DNA of 64,000 nt from Enterococcus mundtii (GCF_013394305.1 NZ_AP019810.1:1805501-1869500); one strand, 5' to 3'. Positions 25,520 to 34,024 are shown, numbered from the stretch's first letter. Notes: a model not told the origin generated them from the sequence alone. Numbers and translations are program-made.

Positions 25520-25534
25520 GCGAACAGGGGGTAA

Positions 25535-25558
25535 AGAAAAAAGCCTGCTGTGCAGACT
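25535..25558 (-). terminator. Minus-strand terminator of SHOCT gene
   Basis: Read on the minus strand, AGTCTGC-ACA-GCAGGCT (plus 25542-25558) is followed by TTTTTTC, just after the stop of the SHOCT-domain gene. Confidence 0.8.
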
Positions 25559-25568
25559 TTATCAATTT

Positions 25569-26330
25569 TTATATACCTAATAATTCCTTTTTCTTGAAAT
25601 CAAATTCTTCTTGAGTAAGAATTCCATCGTCTAATAACTCTTTGTATTTTCTTATTTCGTCAGTTGATGAAGTAGGTGATACTGCTTCTACAGATAATGC
25701 TAAATTTTGCTTAATGATAGATTCAATTTTAAGAACAGTTTCACGGAATTGCGGTTCTAAAGTTTTATAGGTAAAAGATTTAACTTTTGTTTTTGTAGAA
25801 ATAAAACCAATTGTTTTTGTTTGACCATTTTTCATTTTTAAAATAACTTGCAACTTTTCAACATATTCTTTTCCTTTTTTGCCTTTTCCAATGACAGCGC
25901 CAGCAATAGCTCCTGCAGGACCAAAAAGTACTCCTCCGCCTATAGCGGTGCTTAACCCACTCTTTACAACTTGATTATTGTCTTCAATAATTTCAAAATC
26001 TACTATATCTTCGTATGCTAAAGCGGAGTTTGGTTTAAGAGATATTCCATTTTGAAACTTTAAGACTTTATTTATATCATCGAAATGTACTAAATTACCT
26101 ACCTTCTCAGTAGGAGAATAGGCAGAAAATCTCTTTTCTCTATCTGAGGTAGATTTATTTTTTTCTCTAGATCCATCTAGATATTTTTGGTCCAAAGCGT
26201 ACGCACTAGGTGACGTTCCAACTTCTTTTGTGAAAAATTTAAACTCCTGTTTTGTAAATTCTTCTTTTTGCACTGCTTTTTTTTTCAGAGTTTCAATATT
26301 GAATTCATTTTTTTTACCAAATAAACCCAT
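25569..26330 (-). CDS. SHOCT-domain protein with glycine zipper
   Basis: A 253-residue protein. Residues 80-125 form a PH-like beta region (LVHFDDINKVLKFQNG... ALAYEDIVDFEIIEDN), residues 129-150 a glycine zipper (AIGGGVLFGPAGAIAGAVIG), then more strands, and residues about 223-253 a SHOCT domain (EIRKYKELLDDGILTQEEFDFKKKELL). Such proteins are common in phages, plasmids and enterococcal prophage ends; their function is unknown, with membrane association or oligomerisation proposed from the zipper. It is the last prophage gene before host DNA. A TACAAT -10 lies upstream. Confidence 0.75.
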   Translation of the reverse strand: MGLFGKKNEFNIETLKKKAVQKEEFTKQEFKFFTKEVGTSPSAYALDQKYLDGSREKNKSTSDREKRFSAYSPTEKVGNLVHFDDINKVLKFQNGISLKPNSALAYEDIVDFEIIEDNNQVVKSGLSTAIGGGVLFGPAGAIAGAVIGKGKKGKEYVEKLQVILKMKNGQTKTIGFISTKTKVKSFTYKTLEPQFRETVLKIESIIKQNLALSVEAVSPTSSTDEIRKYKELLDDGILTQEEFDFKKKELLGI

Positions 26331-26458
26331 ACTCGTTCCTCATTTCATTAATTTTGTATCTATATTGTATCAGAAAAGAAAAAATTGTGCCTTTAAAAAA
26401 ATCTGTAGTTAGACGACTTATACACGTACTTTTTGAGCAGGTGTTTTCTTGCTATAAA

Positions 26459-26478
26459 TTGCCCCGCTTTTGCCCCGC
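26459..26478. other. Tandem TTGCCCCGC repeat, probable attR-proximal element
   Basis: Two TTGCCCCGC copies (26459-26467, 26470-26478) spaced 11 bases lie just outside the last phage gene. Tandem GCCCC repeats like this are commonly found near phage att/integrase arms in Gram-positive prophages. The exact core cannot be set without the left end. 26331-26960 otherwise holds no gene; it contains the palindromic repeat at 26677. Confidence 0.35.
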
Positions 26479-26676
26479 CATTTTTTTATAATTATAATTT
26501 ATTATATTTACTTGAATGCGTGAACGTTGTAAAATCAGCTAGTAGAGCTTATTATATATAAATATACTGGCGTGTTTTAGATTGACTTGATCACAACGAA
26601 AGTTGCTAGTTTTTTGAATCACCAGTAAAAAGATAAGAACAGGTGTTAGAACTGAAGTAGCCGTTATGCCTATCTT

Positions 26677-26812
26677 CTAAAACCAAATAAACGGCGTTTT
26701 ATAAGTAACTTCTGCGGGTAATCAGCCATAAAGGAAGTGCTCAAATCCGAGAAATAAGCGTGAAAAACCGAAAATTTTTCTTCAAATTTTTGGGATTTCA
26801 CGCTTATTTCTG
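26677..26812. repeat. Dispersed palindromic intergenic repeat, copy A
   Basis: The left part (26677-26696, ending AATAAACGGCG) matches copy B (40134-40153) at 19 of 20 positions, and AAGTAAC follows in both. The right part is a hairpin: GAAATAAGCGTGAAA (26751-26765) pairs perfectly over 15 bp with 26796-26810. Copy B has the same AAATAAG/CTTATTT stem base but another stem sequence. Confidence 0.6.
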
Positions 26813-26960
26813 AAGGAGCTACTTCACGTTGTTTACTCGGGCTTAGAAGGCACAAGAGGATCAAGCTTCTGTTGCTCGAAGTTGCATACGACGATTTTGT
26901 AGTTGTTCATTACTTGTTCTTTTATGAAACATAGAAAAATGAAAAGTGTAGGAGAAGCGT

Positions 26961-27563
26961 ATGGTTGAGAAGAAAACATGGGTACATAGAACCATCCAAG
27001 TCGCACCACTCGTTGGATTAAGTATTTTTTTCATATTGATCATGTATGGCTATCGACATGGAATCTTTCAATCAGCAGATTCTTTGCAACAATTCATGCA
27101 ACAGTTTGGGAGCTATGCGATCATTTTATTTATTCTTATCCAAATCATCCAAGTGATCATTCCGATTCTGCCAGGAGGGATTTCTTCTGTTGCAGGGATG
27201 TTGATGTTTGGAAATGTCTTTGGGTTGCTGTATAGTTGTATTGGCTTGATTATTGGTGAAGCAATCGGTTTTTTATTCGTGCGTTATTATGGTACGAGTT
27301 TTGTCCGTTTTATCTTATCACCAAAAAAATTCCAAAAATTTGAACAGCTAGTCATTGAAAAAACAAACAATATCAAAAAGGTATTGATCGTTACTTTACT
27401 TTTACCTTTTGCGCCAGATGATTTGATTTGTCTCGTCGCTGGATTGACGAAGCTTTCATTTAGAGAATACATGCAAATTGTTATTCTTTTAAAACCTTGG
27501 TCGGTCGCTGTATATAGTATGATCATGTTGTTTTTATTCCAGCAAGCACAAGGGCATTTTTAG
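26961..27563 (+). CDS. TVP38/TMEM64 (DedA-related) membrane protein
   Basis: A 200-residue protein with about five to six hydrophobic helices and the SNARE-associated/DedA-like core: PGGISSVAGMLMFGNVFGLLYSCIGLIIGEAIGFLFVRYYG (residues 73-113) and LLLPFAPDDLICLVAGLTKLSF (145-166), which resembles the F/LPGxP and G-x-x-x-x-x-R motif pair of PF09335. The family is thought to move lipids across the membrane. First host gene right of the prophage. ATG 26961 follows AGGAGAAGCGT. Confidence 0.8.
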   Translation: MVEKKTWVHRTIQVAPLVGLSIFFILIMYGYRHGIFQSADSLQQFMQQFGSYAIILFILIQIIQVIIPILPGGISSVAGMLMFGNVFGLLYSCIGLIIGEAIGFLFVRYYGTSFVRFILSPKKFQKFEQLVIEKTNNIKKVLIVTLLLPFAPDDLICLVAGLTKLSFREYMQIVILLKPWSVAVYSMIMLFLFQQAQGHF

Positions 27564-27585
27564 TTCATTGAATGGAGGAAGTAAA

Positions 27586-28077
27586 ATGTTGGAGAAAGTA
27601 GTAGTAACTGAGAAAGAACTCGATGAACTCGTGACAGTTATCCATGAAGTATGGCCCGAAGCCTTTACGCCGATTATCGGTCAAAAGCAAGTCGCTTATA
27701 TGTTGGAGACGTATCAATCGAAAGAACAGATCGGAAAAGAATGTGCAGCAGGGGTCAACTATTTCTTATTGAAGTTAGAGGGAAAAACGATTGGCTATAC
27801 TGCTTATGAAAAGATGGGTTCTTCGATCTATTTAAGTAAACTCTATATTCTTCGAGACGTACGAGGGAAAGGTTTGACCTCAGAAGTCTTTCGTTGGTAC
27901 GAACAATTAGCAAAAGAAACAGAAGCACAGGAGATTTTCTTGCGTGTCAATCAAGGAAATCAACAAGCAATCGCAGTCTATCAACATCAGGGATTTGTCA
28001 TTGAGGGAGAATTGATCAGCGATATCGGCGAAGGATTTCAAATGGTTGATTATAAAATGAAAAAAAGACTCGCATAA
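27586..28077 (+). CDS. GNAT family N-acetyltransferase
   Basis: ATG 27586 is preferred, with GGAGG 6-7 bases upstream; the in-frame TTG at 27568 lies before it. The 163-residue product has the GNAT acetyl-CoA loop in LYILRDVRGKGLTSEVFRWYEQLAKE (R/Q-x-x-G-x-G/A) and the C-terminal NQGNQQAIAVYQHQGFVIEGE strand-helix (residues about 80-145), typical of PF00583. Substrate unknown. It follows the TVP38 gene by 22 bases, so likely shares its mRNA, and no terminator precedes the RNA region after it. Confidence 0.85.
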   Translation: MLEKVVVTEKELDELVTVIHEVWPEAFTPIIGQKQVAYMLETYQSKEQIGKECAAGVNYFLLKLEGKTIGYTAYEKMGSSIYLSKLYILRDVRGKGLTSEVFRWYEQLAKETEAQEIFLRVNQGNQQAIAVYQHQGFVIEGELISDIGEGFQMVDYKMKKRLA

Positions 28078-28107
28078 AATGGTAGCTTGTGTTAAAGTAT
28101 ACGTTAT

Positions 28108-28285
28108 GCGACGGGTCGAGAAGATCTCTGAACGTTAGAGGTCTAATTGATTTTGGCGGCACATGATCCACCGATCACCTACCGGATGTAGGCGTGCTGG
28201 ACAAGACTTTTGTGGAGAAGGACTTGTCTGTCTGATTCTTTCAGGCACCAGTGAGTGGCGAACAGAAATGTTCAGCACTCAAAAA
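28108..28285 (+). ncRNA. Structured RNA candidate of unknown class
   Basis: A series of stable stems: GATCTCT/AGAGGTC at 28123-28143, CCTAC/GTAGG at 28178-28192, GACAAG/CTTGTC at 28200-28228 and a 12-bp stem with a two-base internal mismatch and a GAAA tetraloop (GAGTG...CACTC) at 28253-28280. It is closed by the strong terminator at 28288. No T-box, 6S, tmRNA, RNase P or SRP core motif was found. It may be a free small RNA or the leader of the MFS gene at 28512, but a promoter follows the terminator. Confidence 0.5.
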
Positions 28286-28287
28286 TA

Positions 28288-28340
28288 AGCAGGGATTCCC
28301 AAATTTGCTAGTCAAATTTTGTGGAGTTCCTGCTTTTTTG
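28288..28340 (+). terminator. Strong intrinsic terminator after RNA candidate
   Basis: AGCAGG (28288-28293) pairs with CCTGCT (28329-28334), extended by CAAATTT/AAATTTG-like inner pairing, then TTTTTT. Confidence 0.85.
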
Positions 28341-28392
28341 TCTATCGGTTGGCTGCGGATCAGTGGGCTGCTTTCACAACCTCTATAGGGTG

Positions 28393-28419
28393 TTGGCTGC
28401 TTTGCTCCTATGGTATAAT
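28393..28419 (+). promoter_or_regulatory. Promoter of the MFS-like gene
   Basis: TTGGCT (28393-28398), 15-base spacer, TATAAT (28414-28419) with a TG at -14/-13 (extended -10). The 34-base distance from the transcription start to a leader before ATG 28512 is about 85 bases. Confidence 0.6.
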
Positions 28420-28511
28420 CAGTTTTGTACCTACAGACATATGGGTATGCCTATAGAGATGATGCGTTGACATGACAAGTAACTCATGTTTAACACGTAA
28501 GGAGTTTTTAT

Positions 28512-29885
28512 ATGATTGATAATATCAAACGATTTGGGCGGAACTTTACCCAGACGACACCTTTTATTTTGAGTAATACGGTTATCTTGGTGCCGTATCT
28601 TTTATTTTTAAGTTTGAGTGATGGGAACCAATGGTTGTCGATTTTACCCTTCACTTTGTTCTATACCTTTCGAATGACAGGTCTGTTTTTAGTTAGTAGT
28701 ATTCGCTTTGGTCTGGATAGTTATACCTTGTTGATGATTTCTTTATTGATGGGTGGCGCAGGTTCGTTGATCGGGATTTTTGGCGTCCTTTATTTCCCGC
28801 TGTATTATCTGTCAAGTGTACTTTTAGGACTAAGTGCGGCATGGCTGATCCCCACAAATATCACAGTGAATTACCATGAAAAACAACAGGGATTCACGAA
28901 CATGTCAGCAAATAAATTTCCATTTGCGATCCTGTTGTTGCTTGTTTTGTTTCGGGTGATCGAGCTTCCCGGGTCGACGCAAGTCGTGATGACGTTAGCG
29001 TTATATACATTGTTCTACATTATGGCATACCATACGATCAGTCATTATCCTCGCTATGAATTGGATTTTAAAGAGATGAAGTCGAATGTGGTAGTGACCA
29101 AAGAGTTGCTTTTATTTATCGGCTTTTTCGTTTTGTTGTTTCTTTTGAGAAATGCTCGTTTGTTGATTGATCCTGCATTATTTGACGTAGCAATCTATGG
29201 ATTTATGCTGTTGTTTCTATTTGCAGCTTTTTATCTTGGAAGGGCTAGAAAGCAGTGGAAATTACCTACTTGGTTAAATAGTTTTACTTTTCTGAATGGC
29301 ATGTTAGGTAATTTTCTTTTTTTATTCGGGACACTTTATATCGGCCGCGTCTATGGTTTCGACTATTTAGGCGTATATATGTATTTACCTTATATTGCAG
29401 GCATGGTGTTAGCCAAAATCATTGGCAATCAAGCAATCCAGATTCCCACGATCGAACCAGTCCTCATTCAATTAGCTGGATTATTTAGTTCGTTGATGGT
29501 TCTGTTACTTCCACAAATCGGCTTTGTGGTTGGTTTATTCTTATTAAGTTTTTGGCACGCGGTAGTAGGTAGTTGGTTGAATCGTACGTATTATGAGATC
29601 GATACAGAAATACCGATGGATAATCGTGTGATCAAAAAGTTTACGACACAAAACAAAGGAAGTGTGACCCATCAATTTTTATTGATGTCATTGCTGTTGG
29701 TGACGGCACGATGGTTGGACGAACCTGTGAGTGTATTGCTCCAATTGACTGGTAGTCTGAGCGTACCAAAAGCGATGATCCAATTGTTAGTTTACGTAAA
29801 ATGGATAAATGTCAGTGTATTGATCCTGGGAGTAATCGCTGTTTATCTTTTATGGAGGAAAGAACATGCAAAAAATATTCATTGA
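28512..29885 (+). CDS. MFS-like multispan membrane protein
   Basis: A 457-residue protein with about twelve predicted transmembrane helices separated by short loops (starting FILSNTVILVPYLLFLSL, then SILPFTLFYTFRMTGLFLVSS). No charged MFS signature is strong enough to name the substrate; the central loop (residues about 175-200) is hydrophilic as in MFS. It could be a transporter of the Major Facilitator type. It overlaps the next gene by 20 bases, so the two form an operon. AAGGAGTTTTTAT precedes ATG 28512. Confidence 0.65.
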   Translation: MIDNIKRFGRNFTQTTPFILSNTVILVPYLLFLSLSDGNQWLSILPFTLFYTFRMTGLFLVSSIRFGLDSYTLLMISLLMGGAGSLIGIFGVLYFPLYYLSSVLLGLSAAWLIPTNITVNYHEKQQGFTNMSANKFPFAILLLLVLFRVIELPGSTQVVMTLALYTLFYIMAYHTISHYPRYELDFKEMKSNVVVTKELLLFIGFFVLLFLLRNARLLIDPALFDVAIYGFMLLFLFAAFYLGRARKQWKLPTWLNSFTFLNGMLGNFLFLFGTLYIGRVYGFDYLGVYMYLPYIAGMVLAKIIGNQAIQIPTIEPVLIQLAGLFSSLMVLLLPQIGFVVGLFLLSFWHAVVGSWLNRTYYEIDTEIPMDNRVIKKFTTQNKGSVTHQFLLMSLLLVTARWLDEPVSVLLQLTGSLSVPKAMIQLLVYVKWINVSVLILGVIAVYLLWRKEHAKNIH

Positions 29886-30312
29886 TGGTGACGGCTCCCC
29901 AGTGAAAAATGACGTGATTGAAATTGCGGCATCTTTTCAATTAGAGGTGATGATCGTGACAAGTGTCGATCACTATACCAATAAAGAGTATCCAAGCTAT
30001 GTACAGTTTGTATACGTCGATAAAGGGGCAGACAGTGCAGATTATAAAATCGTCGGGCTGATCAAAAAAGGTGATTTTTTGATCACTCAAGATTATGGCT
30101 TAGCTTCATTGGTCTTACCTAAAGGTGTTCGAGTCTTTCATCAATCGGGGAAGGAATTTGATACCACGAACATTGATGGATTATTAGAACAACGTTATCA
30201 AAGCAGTAAGTTGAGAAAAGCGGGCATTCGGACGAAAGGGCCGAAGCCTTTCACTCATGAAGATCACCAAAGGTTCAAAAAAGCGTTGATCCGAGCGCTT
30301 GCAGAAATTTGA
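29866..30312 (+). CDS. YaiI/YqxD (DUF188) family protein
   Basis: A 148-residue protein with the signature of PF02639: N-terminal IDGDGSPVKNDVIEIA (conserved D-G/A-D-x-C/S-P-V), VDKGADSADYKIV, GDFLITQDYGLASLVLPKG and the C-terminal K-R motif GPKPFTHEDHQRF. The conserved Asp residues (near 7, 9 and around 53-57, 71) resemble a PIN-like nuclease fold, but the molecular role is unknown. It overlaps the preceding MFS gene. Confidence 0.85.
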   Translation: MQKIFIDGDGSPVKNDVIEIAASFQLEVMIVTSVDHYTNKEYPSYVQFVYVDKGADSADYKIVGLIKKGDFLITQDYGLASLVLPKGVRVFHQSGKEFDTTNIDGLLEQRYQSSKLRKAGIRTKGPKPFTHEDHQRFKKALIRALAEI

Positions 30313-30324
30313 ATAGAATATAAA

Positions 30325-30375
30325 ATAGGTGAACATTGTTTCTAACTAAACAGAAGCGGTGTTCCTCTTTTTTAT
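30325..30375 (+). terminator. Probable terminator after the DUF188 gene
   Basis: GGTGAACA around 30329 pairs imperfectly with TGTTCCTC near 30358-30365, followed by TTTTTTATT. A bulge in the stem keeps confidence moderate. Confidence 0.5.
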
Positions 30376-30396
30376 TACTAAAAAAGTACGATATCT

Positions 30397-30425
30397 TTGA
30401 TTGATTCTATAACAAAAGATATAAT
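30397..30425 (+). promoter_or_regulatory. Promoter of the DUF2512 gene
   Basis: TTGATT (30397-30402), 17-base spacer, TATAAT (30420-30425), about 60 bases before ATG 30488. Confidence 0.7.
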
Positions 30426-30487
30426 TATGAAGATTATTTAATTATATAATCATATATTTTTAACCAAAAAAGAAGGGAGTGCAGAAA

Positions 30488-30853
30488 ATGAAACATGTGA
30501 AGGCGTTGGTGGTAAAAGCAATCATGATTTGGGCAATTTTGTGGATCGTTTTAACGGGACTGTATGGTGTTAGTTTCATGGATTCAACGATTGTCGGAGT
30601 AATCATTGTTGTCATGATCTATGTATTAGGTGATTTATTGATTTTACGAAAAGTAGGAAATATCGCGGCTACAATTGCAGATGCTGGTTCAGCTGCAGCC
30701 ATTCTATGGTTATATCTTTATTTTATGAACGATATGACGGATATTTGGATGAAGGTTTTAGTACCGGCGGTATTGATCGGGATCGCTGAATGGTTCTTCC
30801 ATAAGTGGTTGCTCTCGCAAAGAATCGTACCAGATGAACGAAAAATGAAATAA
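30488..30853 (+). CDS. YndM-type (DUF2512) membrane protein
   Basis: ATG 30488 is preferred, 8-9 bases after AGGGAG; GTG 30479 overlaps it. The 121-residue product has four hydrophobic helices and the DUF2512 (PF10710) pattern VKALVVKAIMIWAILW ... VIYVLGDLLILRKVGNIAATIADAGSAAAILWLYLYF, ending in a basic tail. Unknown function; the B. subtilis homologue YndM is a membrane protein of the spore/stress gene group. Confidence 0.75.
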   Translation: MKHVKALVVKAIMIWAILWIVLTGLYGVSFMDSTIVGVIIVVMIYVLGDLLILRKVGNIAATIADAGSAAAILWLYLYFMNDMTDIWMKVLVPAVLIGIAEWFFHKWLLSQRIVPDERKMK

Positions 30854-30978
30854 TCAAACCAAAAAAGCTAAAATTATCAAATAGATAGCGAGTAAAAGGC
30901 TACAGACTAAAAAACAGGAATAGTCGTATCCGCAACTCTAATCATCAAGCAATGAGGTTGTGTCAAAAGTACACAGCT

Positions 30979-31036
30979 AAAAAAATAAACGAGAACATCC
31001 GAAAATAGTTTCATATTTTGGGATGTTTTCGTTTAT
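30979..31036 (-). terminator. Terminator of the UbiB-like gene
   Basis: A long stem AAATAAACGxxAACATCC/GGATGTTxxCGTTTATTT overlaps the stop of the UbiB-like gene; on the minus strand it is followed by TTTTTTTAG. 30854-31032 otherwise shows no gene. Confidence 0.8.
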
Positions 31037-32778
31037 TTTCGTCTTTTTTTATAATAGTTGATCAGTGTATCAATGGCTAAAAAGAGAATGACCACAGCTG
31101 CGATCGTATACGTGAATATACCTAATAGTGTAATAAAATTGATTTGATCGTCTGGTGCAGCTTGGACAAGCAACGAAGAGCCGACGATCAATGCGGCGAG
31201 TATCACACCAAATACTAAACGGTTCACCATACTTTCGATCCGGTTCATCAGTTGGTCTTGTTTTTTTAGTTCCAAATTGATTTTTCCTTGTCCAGAACGC
31301 CAAGTTTCTAGAAGGTGATAGACTTGTTGCGGGATTTTCGGTACGGTTTTGATACCATCGAGTATATCTAAGCCCGCTTGCTTCAAGGTATCTTCGACAG
31401 AGAGATGTGCTAAGAAATATCGTTGTGCAATGGGCGTAGCGACTTCCATCAAAGATACTTCAGGATCAAGGACACGAATCACTCCTTCTAATGTGCTAAA
31501 CGCTTTAAGCAATAACGTGATATCACGATCGATTTGTAAGTTGTTCTGGTGGCAAATCGAGACGATCTGCGCAAAGACTTCTTGCAAGTCGATTTCTTCA
31601 ATGGGGAGGTCTAAATATTGCGTCAAAAAGCTAGCGAGTTGTTGATGGAATTCACTTTCATCAAAAGGCCCTTCTTGTTGACATAAGTTGATGACGGCTT
31701 TTTCAATACGGTAAATATCTCGTGTATAAATCGCTAAAACGATTTCCATCAGCTTTTGTCTTAGCGAAGCAGAGAGACTACCCATCATACCGAAATCAAT
31801 ATAACTGATTGTATATGGTTGCAATGGTTCAGTGACAGTAGCAGTCGTTTTGAAAGAAATCGAGCCTAGTTGTTTTTGGTGTTCTTTTGTGTCTGTCGTT
31901 ACATTTTCTGAAAGTTCTTCAACGCTTAAAGGATGGAACAATAAATTCCCAGGATGTGGATCGGCATGAAAAAAGCCATCGTCAAAGATTTGCTTCATAA
32001 AATGTTCGATCAATCGTTTAGCCACTTGTTGTTTCAATTGAGTATTCGTAAGTGTCTCAATGAGGCGTTCATCCGTTTCTTCAAGATTCATCAATTGGTT
32101 GAAGTTCTTTCCAGACATTTCTTCCATCACAATAACTTTTTTTGTGCAAAGTGCCTCATAGATTTTAGGGGATCTAATTTCATACCAATGGTTGTTTAGA
32201 TTATAGAAAAGTGCACCATTTTGACTTTCTTTGTAGAAGTCCAATTCGTTTGTCAATGAACGTTTGACTTCTTGCAACACGCCTTTTAAATCGATGACGC
32301 TTGTTTCAGGAATATATTTGATCAAAGGAATCGCCCGTTCGAATAACTGTAAGTCCATCATGATTTCCTTCGCAATATTTGGATGTTGGACTTTTACAAC
32401 GACTGCATCGCCATTCTTTAACGTTGCACGATGCGCTTGACCCATAGAGGCAGAAGCGAAAGGTGCTTTATTGAAGCTAGTAAAAATCGTTTCTAAGGAT
32501 GCGTCTAATTCCTGTTCAATCGTTTTTTTCGTCGTGACAAAGGGATCACTTGGTACATTGTCTTGCAATGTTTTGAATGTCTTAGTAAACTCAGCAGAGA
32601 GTAAGTCATCACGGACAGAAAGCATTTGCCCAATTTTTATAAAGGTTGAGCCAAGTTCTTCAAAGGCTTTTTTTACTTGTTCAGGATTTTTTTGTTGGAT
32701 CAGATTAGGCAGAACATTTTCTTTGATGAATACGTGAATGATTTCTGTTAACCGGCTTCGAGAAGTAGTTTTGGTCAT
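31033..32778 (-). CDS. ABC1/UbiB-family atypical kinase
   Basis: A 581-residue protein with the ABC1 kinase-like motifs: KIGQ (K-x-G-Q) with SVRDD at about 48-58, A-rich loop ASASMGQAHRA around 107-117, VVKVQHP (kinase Lys) at about 127-133, FHADPHPGN near 276-284 and YIDFGMMG near 331-338. Two hydrophobic helices close the C-terminus (about 535-575). The family (UbiB/COQ8) supports quinone biosynthesis or lipid homeostasis; enterococci make menaquinone, so a link is possible but unproven. A clean promoter and terminator frame it as a single gene. Confidence 0.88.
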   Translation of the reverse strand: MTKTTSRSRLTEIIHVFIKENVLPNLIQQKNPEQVKKAFEELGSTFIKIGQMLSVRDDLLSAEFTKTFKTLQDNVPSDPFVTTKKTIEQELDASLETIFTSFNKAPFASASMGQAHRATLKNGDAVVVKVQHPNIAKEIMMDLQLFERAIPLIKYIPETSVIDLKGVLQEVKRSLTNELDFYKESQNGALFYNLNNHWYEIRSPKIYEALCTKKVIVMEEMSGKNFNQLMNLEETDERLIETLTNTQLKQQVAKRLIEHFMKQIFDDGFFHADPHPGNLLFHPLSVEELSENVTTDTKEHQKQLGSISFKTTATVTEPLQPYTISYIDFGMMGSLSASLRQKLMEIVLAIYTRDIYRIEKAVINLCQQEGPFDESEFHQQLASFLTQYLDLPIEEIDLQEVFAQIVSICHQNNLQIDRDITLLLKAFSTLEGVIRVLDPEVSLMEVATPIAQRYFLAHLSVEDTLKQAGLDILDGIKTVPKIPQQVYHLLETWRSGQGKINLELKKQDQLMNRIESMVNRLVFGVILAALIVGSSLLVQAAPDDQINFITLLGIFTYTIAAVVILFLAIDTLINYYKKRRK

Positions 32779-32798
32779 AACTATGCCTCCTTTCTCTT

Positions 32799-32827
32799 AT
32801 CATAACGATAAAGAAAAAAAGCGACAA
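32799..32827 (-). promoter_or_regulatory. Promoter of the UbiB-like gene
   Basis: On the minus strand TTGTCG (plus 32822-32827), 17-base spacer, TATGAT (plus 32799-32804), about 20 bases before the start codon region, which has GGAGG upstream. Confidence 0.7.
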
Positions 32828-32886
32828 CTATTCCGCTGTTTTTTGAATAAAATGACATGTACCTCACCTTTTTTCAAATAAGCTGT

Positions 32887-32913
32887 TTGCATCTTTTGTT
32901 TTTGTGCTAAAAT
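32887..32913 (+). promoter_or_regulatory. Promoter of ddl
   Basis: TTGCAT (32887-32892), 15-base spacer, TAAAAT (32908-32913) with TG two bases before (extended -10). Confidence 0.6.
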
Positions 32914-32956
32914 ATGAAGTAAAAATGAATGATATCGAATACAGGAGGAAAATCTT

Positions 32957-34024
32957 TTGAAGATTACTTTATTATATGGTGGACGCAGTGCGGAACACGA
33001 AGTTTCGATTCTTTCAGCGTTTTCCGTTTTAAATGCTATTTATTATGCTTATTATCAAGTACAGCTCGTATTTATTAGTAAAGACGGACAATGGGTCAAA
33101 GGCCCGTTGTTGACTGAAAAACCTACAAGTGAAGAAGAATTGCACTTGACGTGGGACCCAAGTGGGAAAATGACAGAAGGATTTACGGGTACTGTCATCA
33201 ATCCAGGAGAGATCAAAGAAGAAGGAACCATCGTCTTCCCAGTTCTTCACGGTCCAAATGGCGAGGATGGCACGATCCAAGGATTCTTAGAAACCTTGAA
33301 TATGCCTTACGTCGGTGCGGGTGTACTGACAAGTGCTTGTGCCATGGATAAGATCATGACAAAATATATTTTACAAGCAGCCGGTGTACCGCAAGTACCT
33401 TATGTTCCAGTTTTGAAGAATCAATGGAAAGAAAATCCTAAAAAGGTATTTGACCAATGTGAAGGCTCATTGCTTTATCCGATGTTCGTGAAGCCAGCAA
33501 ATATGGGATCAAGCGTGGGGATCACTAAGGCTGAAAATCGAGAAGAATTACAGAATGCCTTAGCAACAGCTTACCAATACGATTCACGTGCCATCGTTGA
33601 ACAAGGAATCGAAGCACGGGAGATCGAAGTCGCTGTTTTAGGGAATGAAGACGTCCGCACGACCTTGCCTGGTGAAGTGGTAAAAGACGTGGCATTTTAC
33701 GATTATGATGCGAAGTACATCAATAATCGCATCGAGATGCAGATTCCAGCAGAAGTACCAGAAGAAGTCCATCAAAAAGCACAAGAGTACGCAAAATTAG
33801 CGTATACGATGTTAGGTGGAAGTGGCTTGAGCCGTTGTGATTTCTTCTTGACGAATAAAAATGAATTATTCCTTAATGAATTAAATTCAATGCCTGGATT
33901 TACAGCATTCAGCATGTACCCCTTGCTATGGGAAAATATGGGCTTGAAATACGGTGACTTGATTGAAGAGTTGATCCAATTAGGCTTGAACCGTCATAAT
34001 CAAAGACAAAGTTTCTTTGACTAA
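32957..34024 (+). CDS. ddl: D-alanine-D-alanine ligase
   Basis: A 355-residue protein starting at TTG 32957 after AGGAGG. ATP-grasp enzyme that joins two D-Ala with ATP for peptidoglycan. Visible motifs: GGRSAEHEVSILSA (N-terminal D-Ala-binding loop), HGPNGEDGTIQG, YPMFVKPANMGSSVGI (ATP-grasp Lys and loop), EQGIEAREIEVAVLG, and SGLSRCDFFLT...LNELNSMPGFT (metal-binding Glu/Asn). The YDYDAKY omega loop belongs to the normal vancomycin-sensitive D-Ala-D-Ala type, not the VanA/D-Lac type. murF follows at 200 bases, so cell wall genes cluster. Confidence 0.96.
   Translation: MKITLLYGGRSAEHEVSILSAFSVLNAIYYAYYQVQLVFISKDGQWVKGPLLTEKPTSEEELHLTWDPSGKMTEGFTGTVINPGEIKEEGTIVFPVLHGPNGEDGTIQGFLETLNMPYVGAGVLTSACAMDKIMTKYILQAAGVPQVPYVPVLKNQWKENPKKVFDQCEGSLLYPMFVKPANMGSSVGITKAENREELQNALATAYQYDSRAIVEQGIEAREIEVAVLGNEDVRTTLPGEVVKDVAFYDYDAKYINNRIEMQIPAEVPEEVHQKAQEYAKLAYTMLGGSGLSRCDFFLTNKNELFLNELNSMPGFTAFSMYPLLWENMGLKYGDLIEELIQLGLNRHNQRQSFFD

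Noticed and set aside
28108-28285. 6S RNA, T-box or SRP RNA
   Set aside because: No long closing stem with central bubble, no T-box GGTGG element and no SRP tetraloop domain seen.
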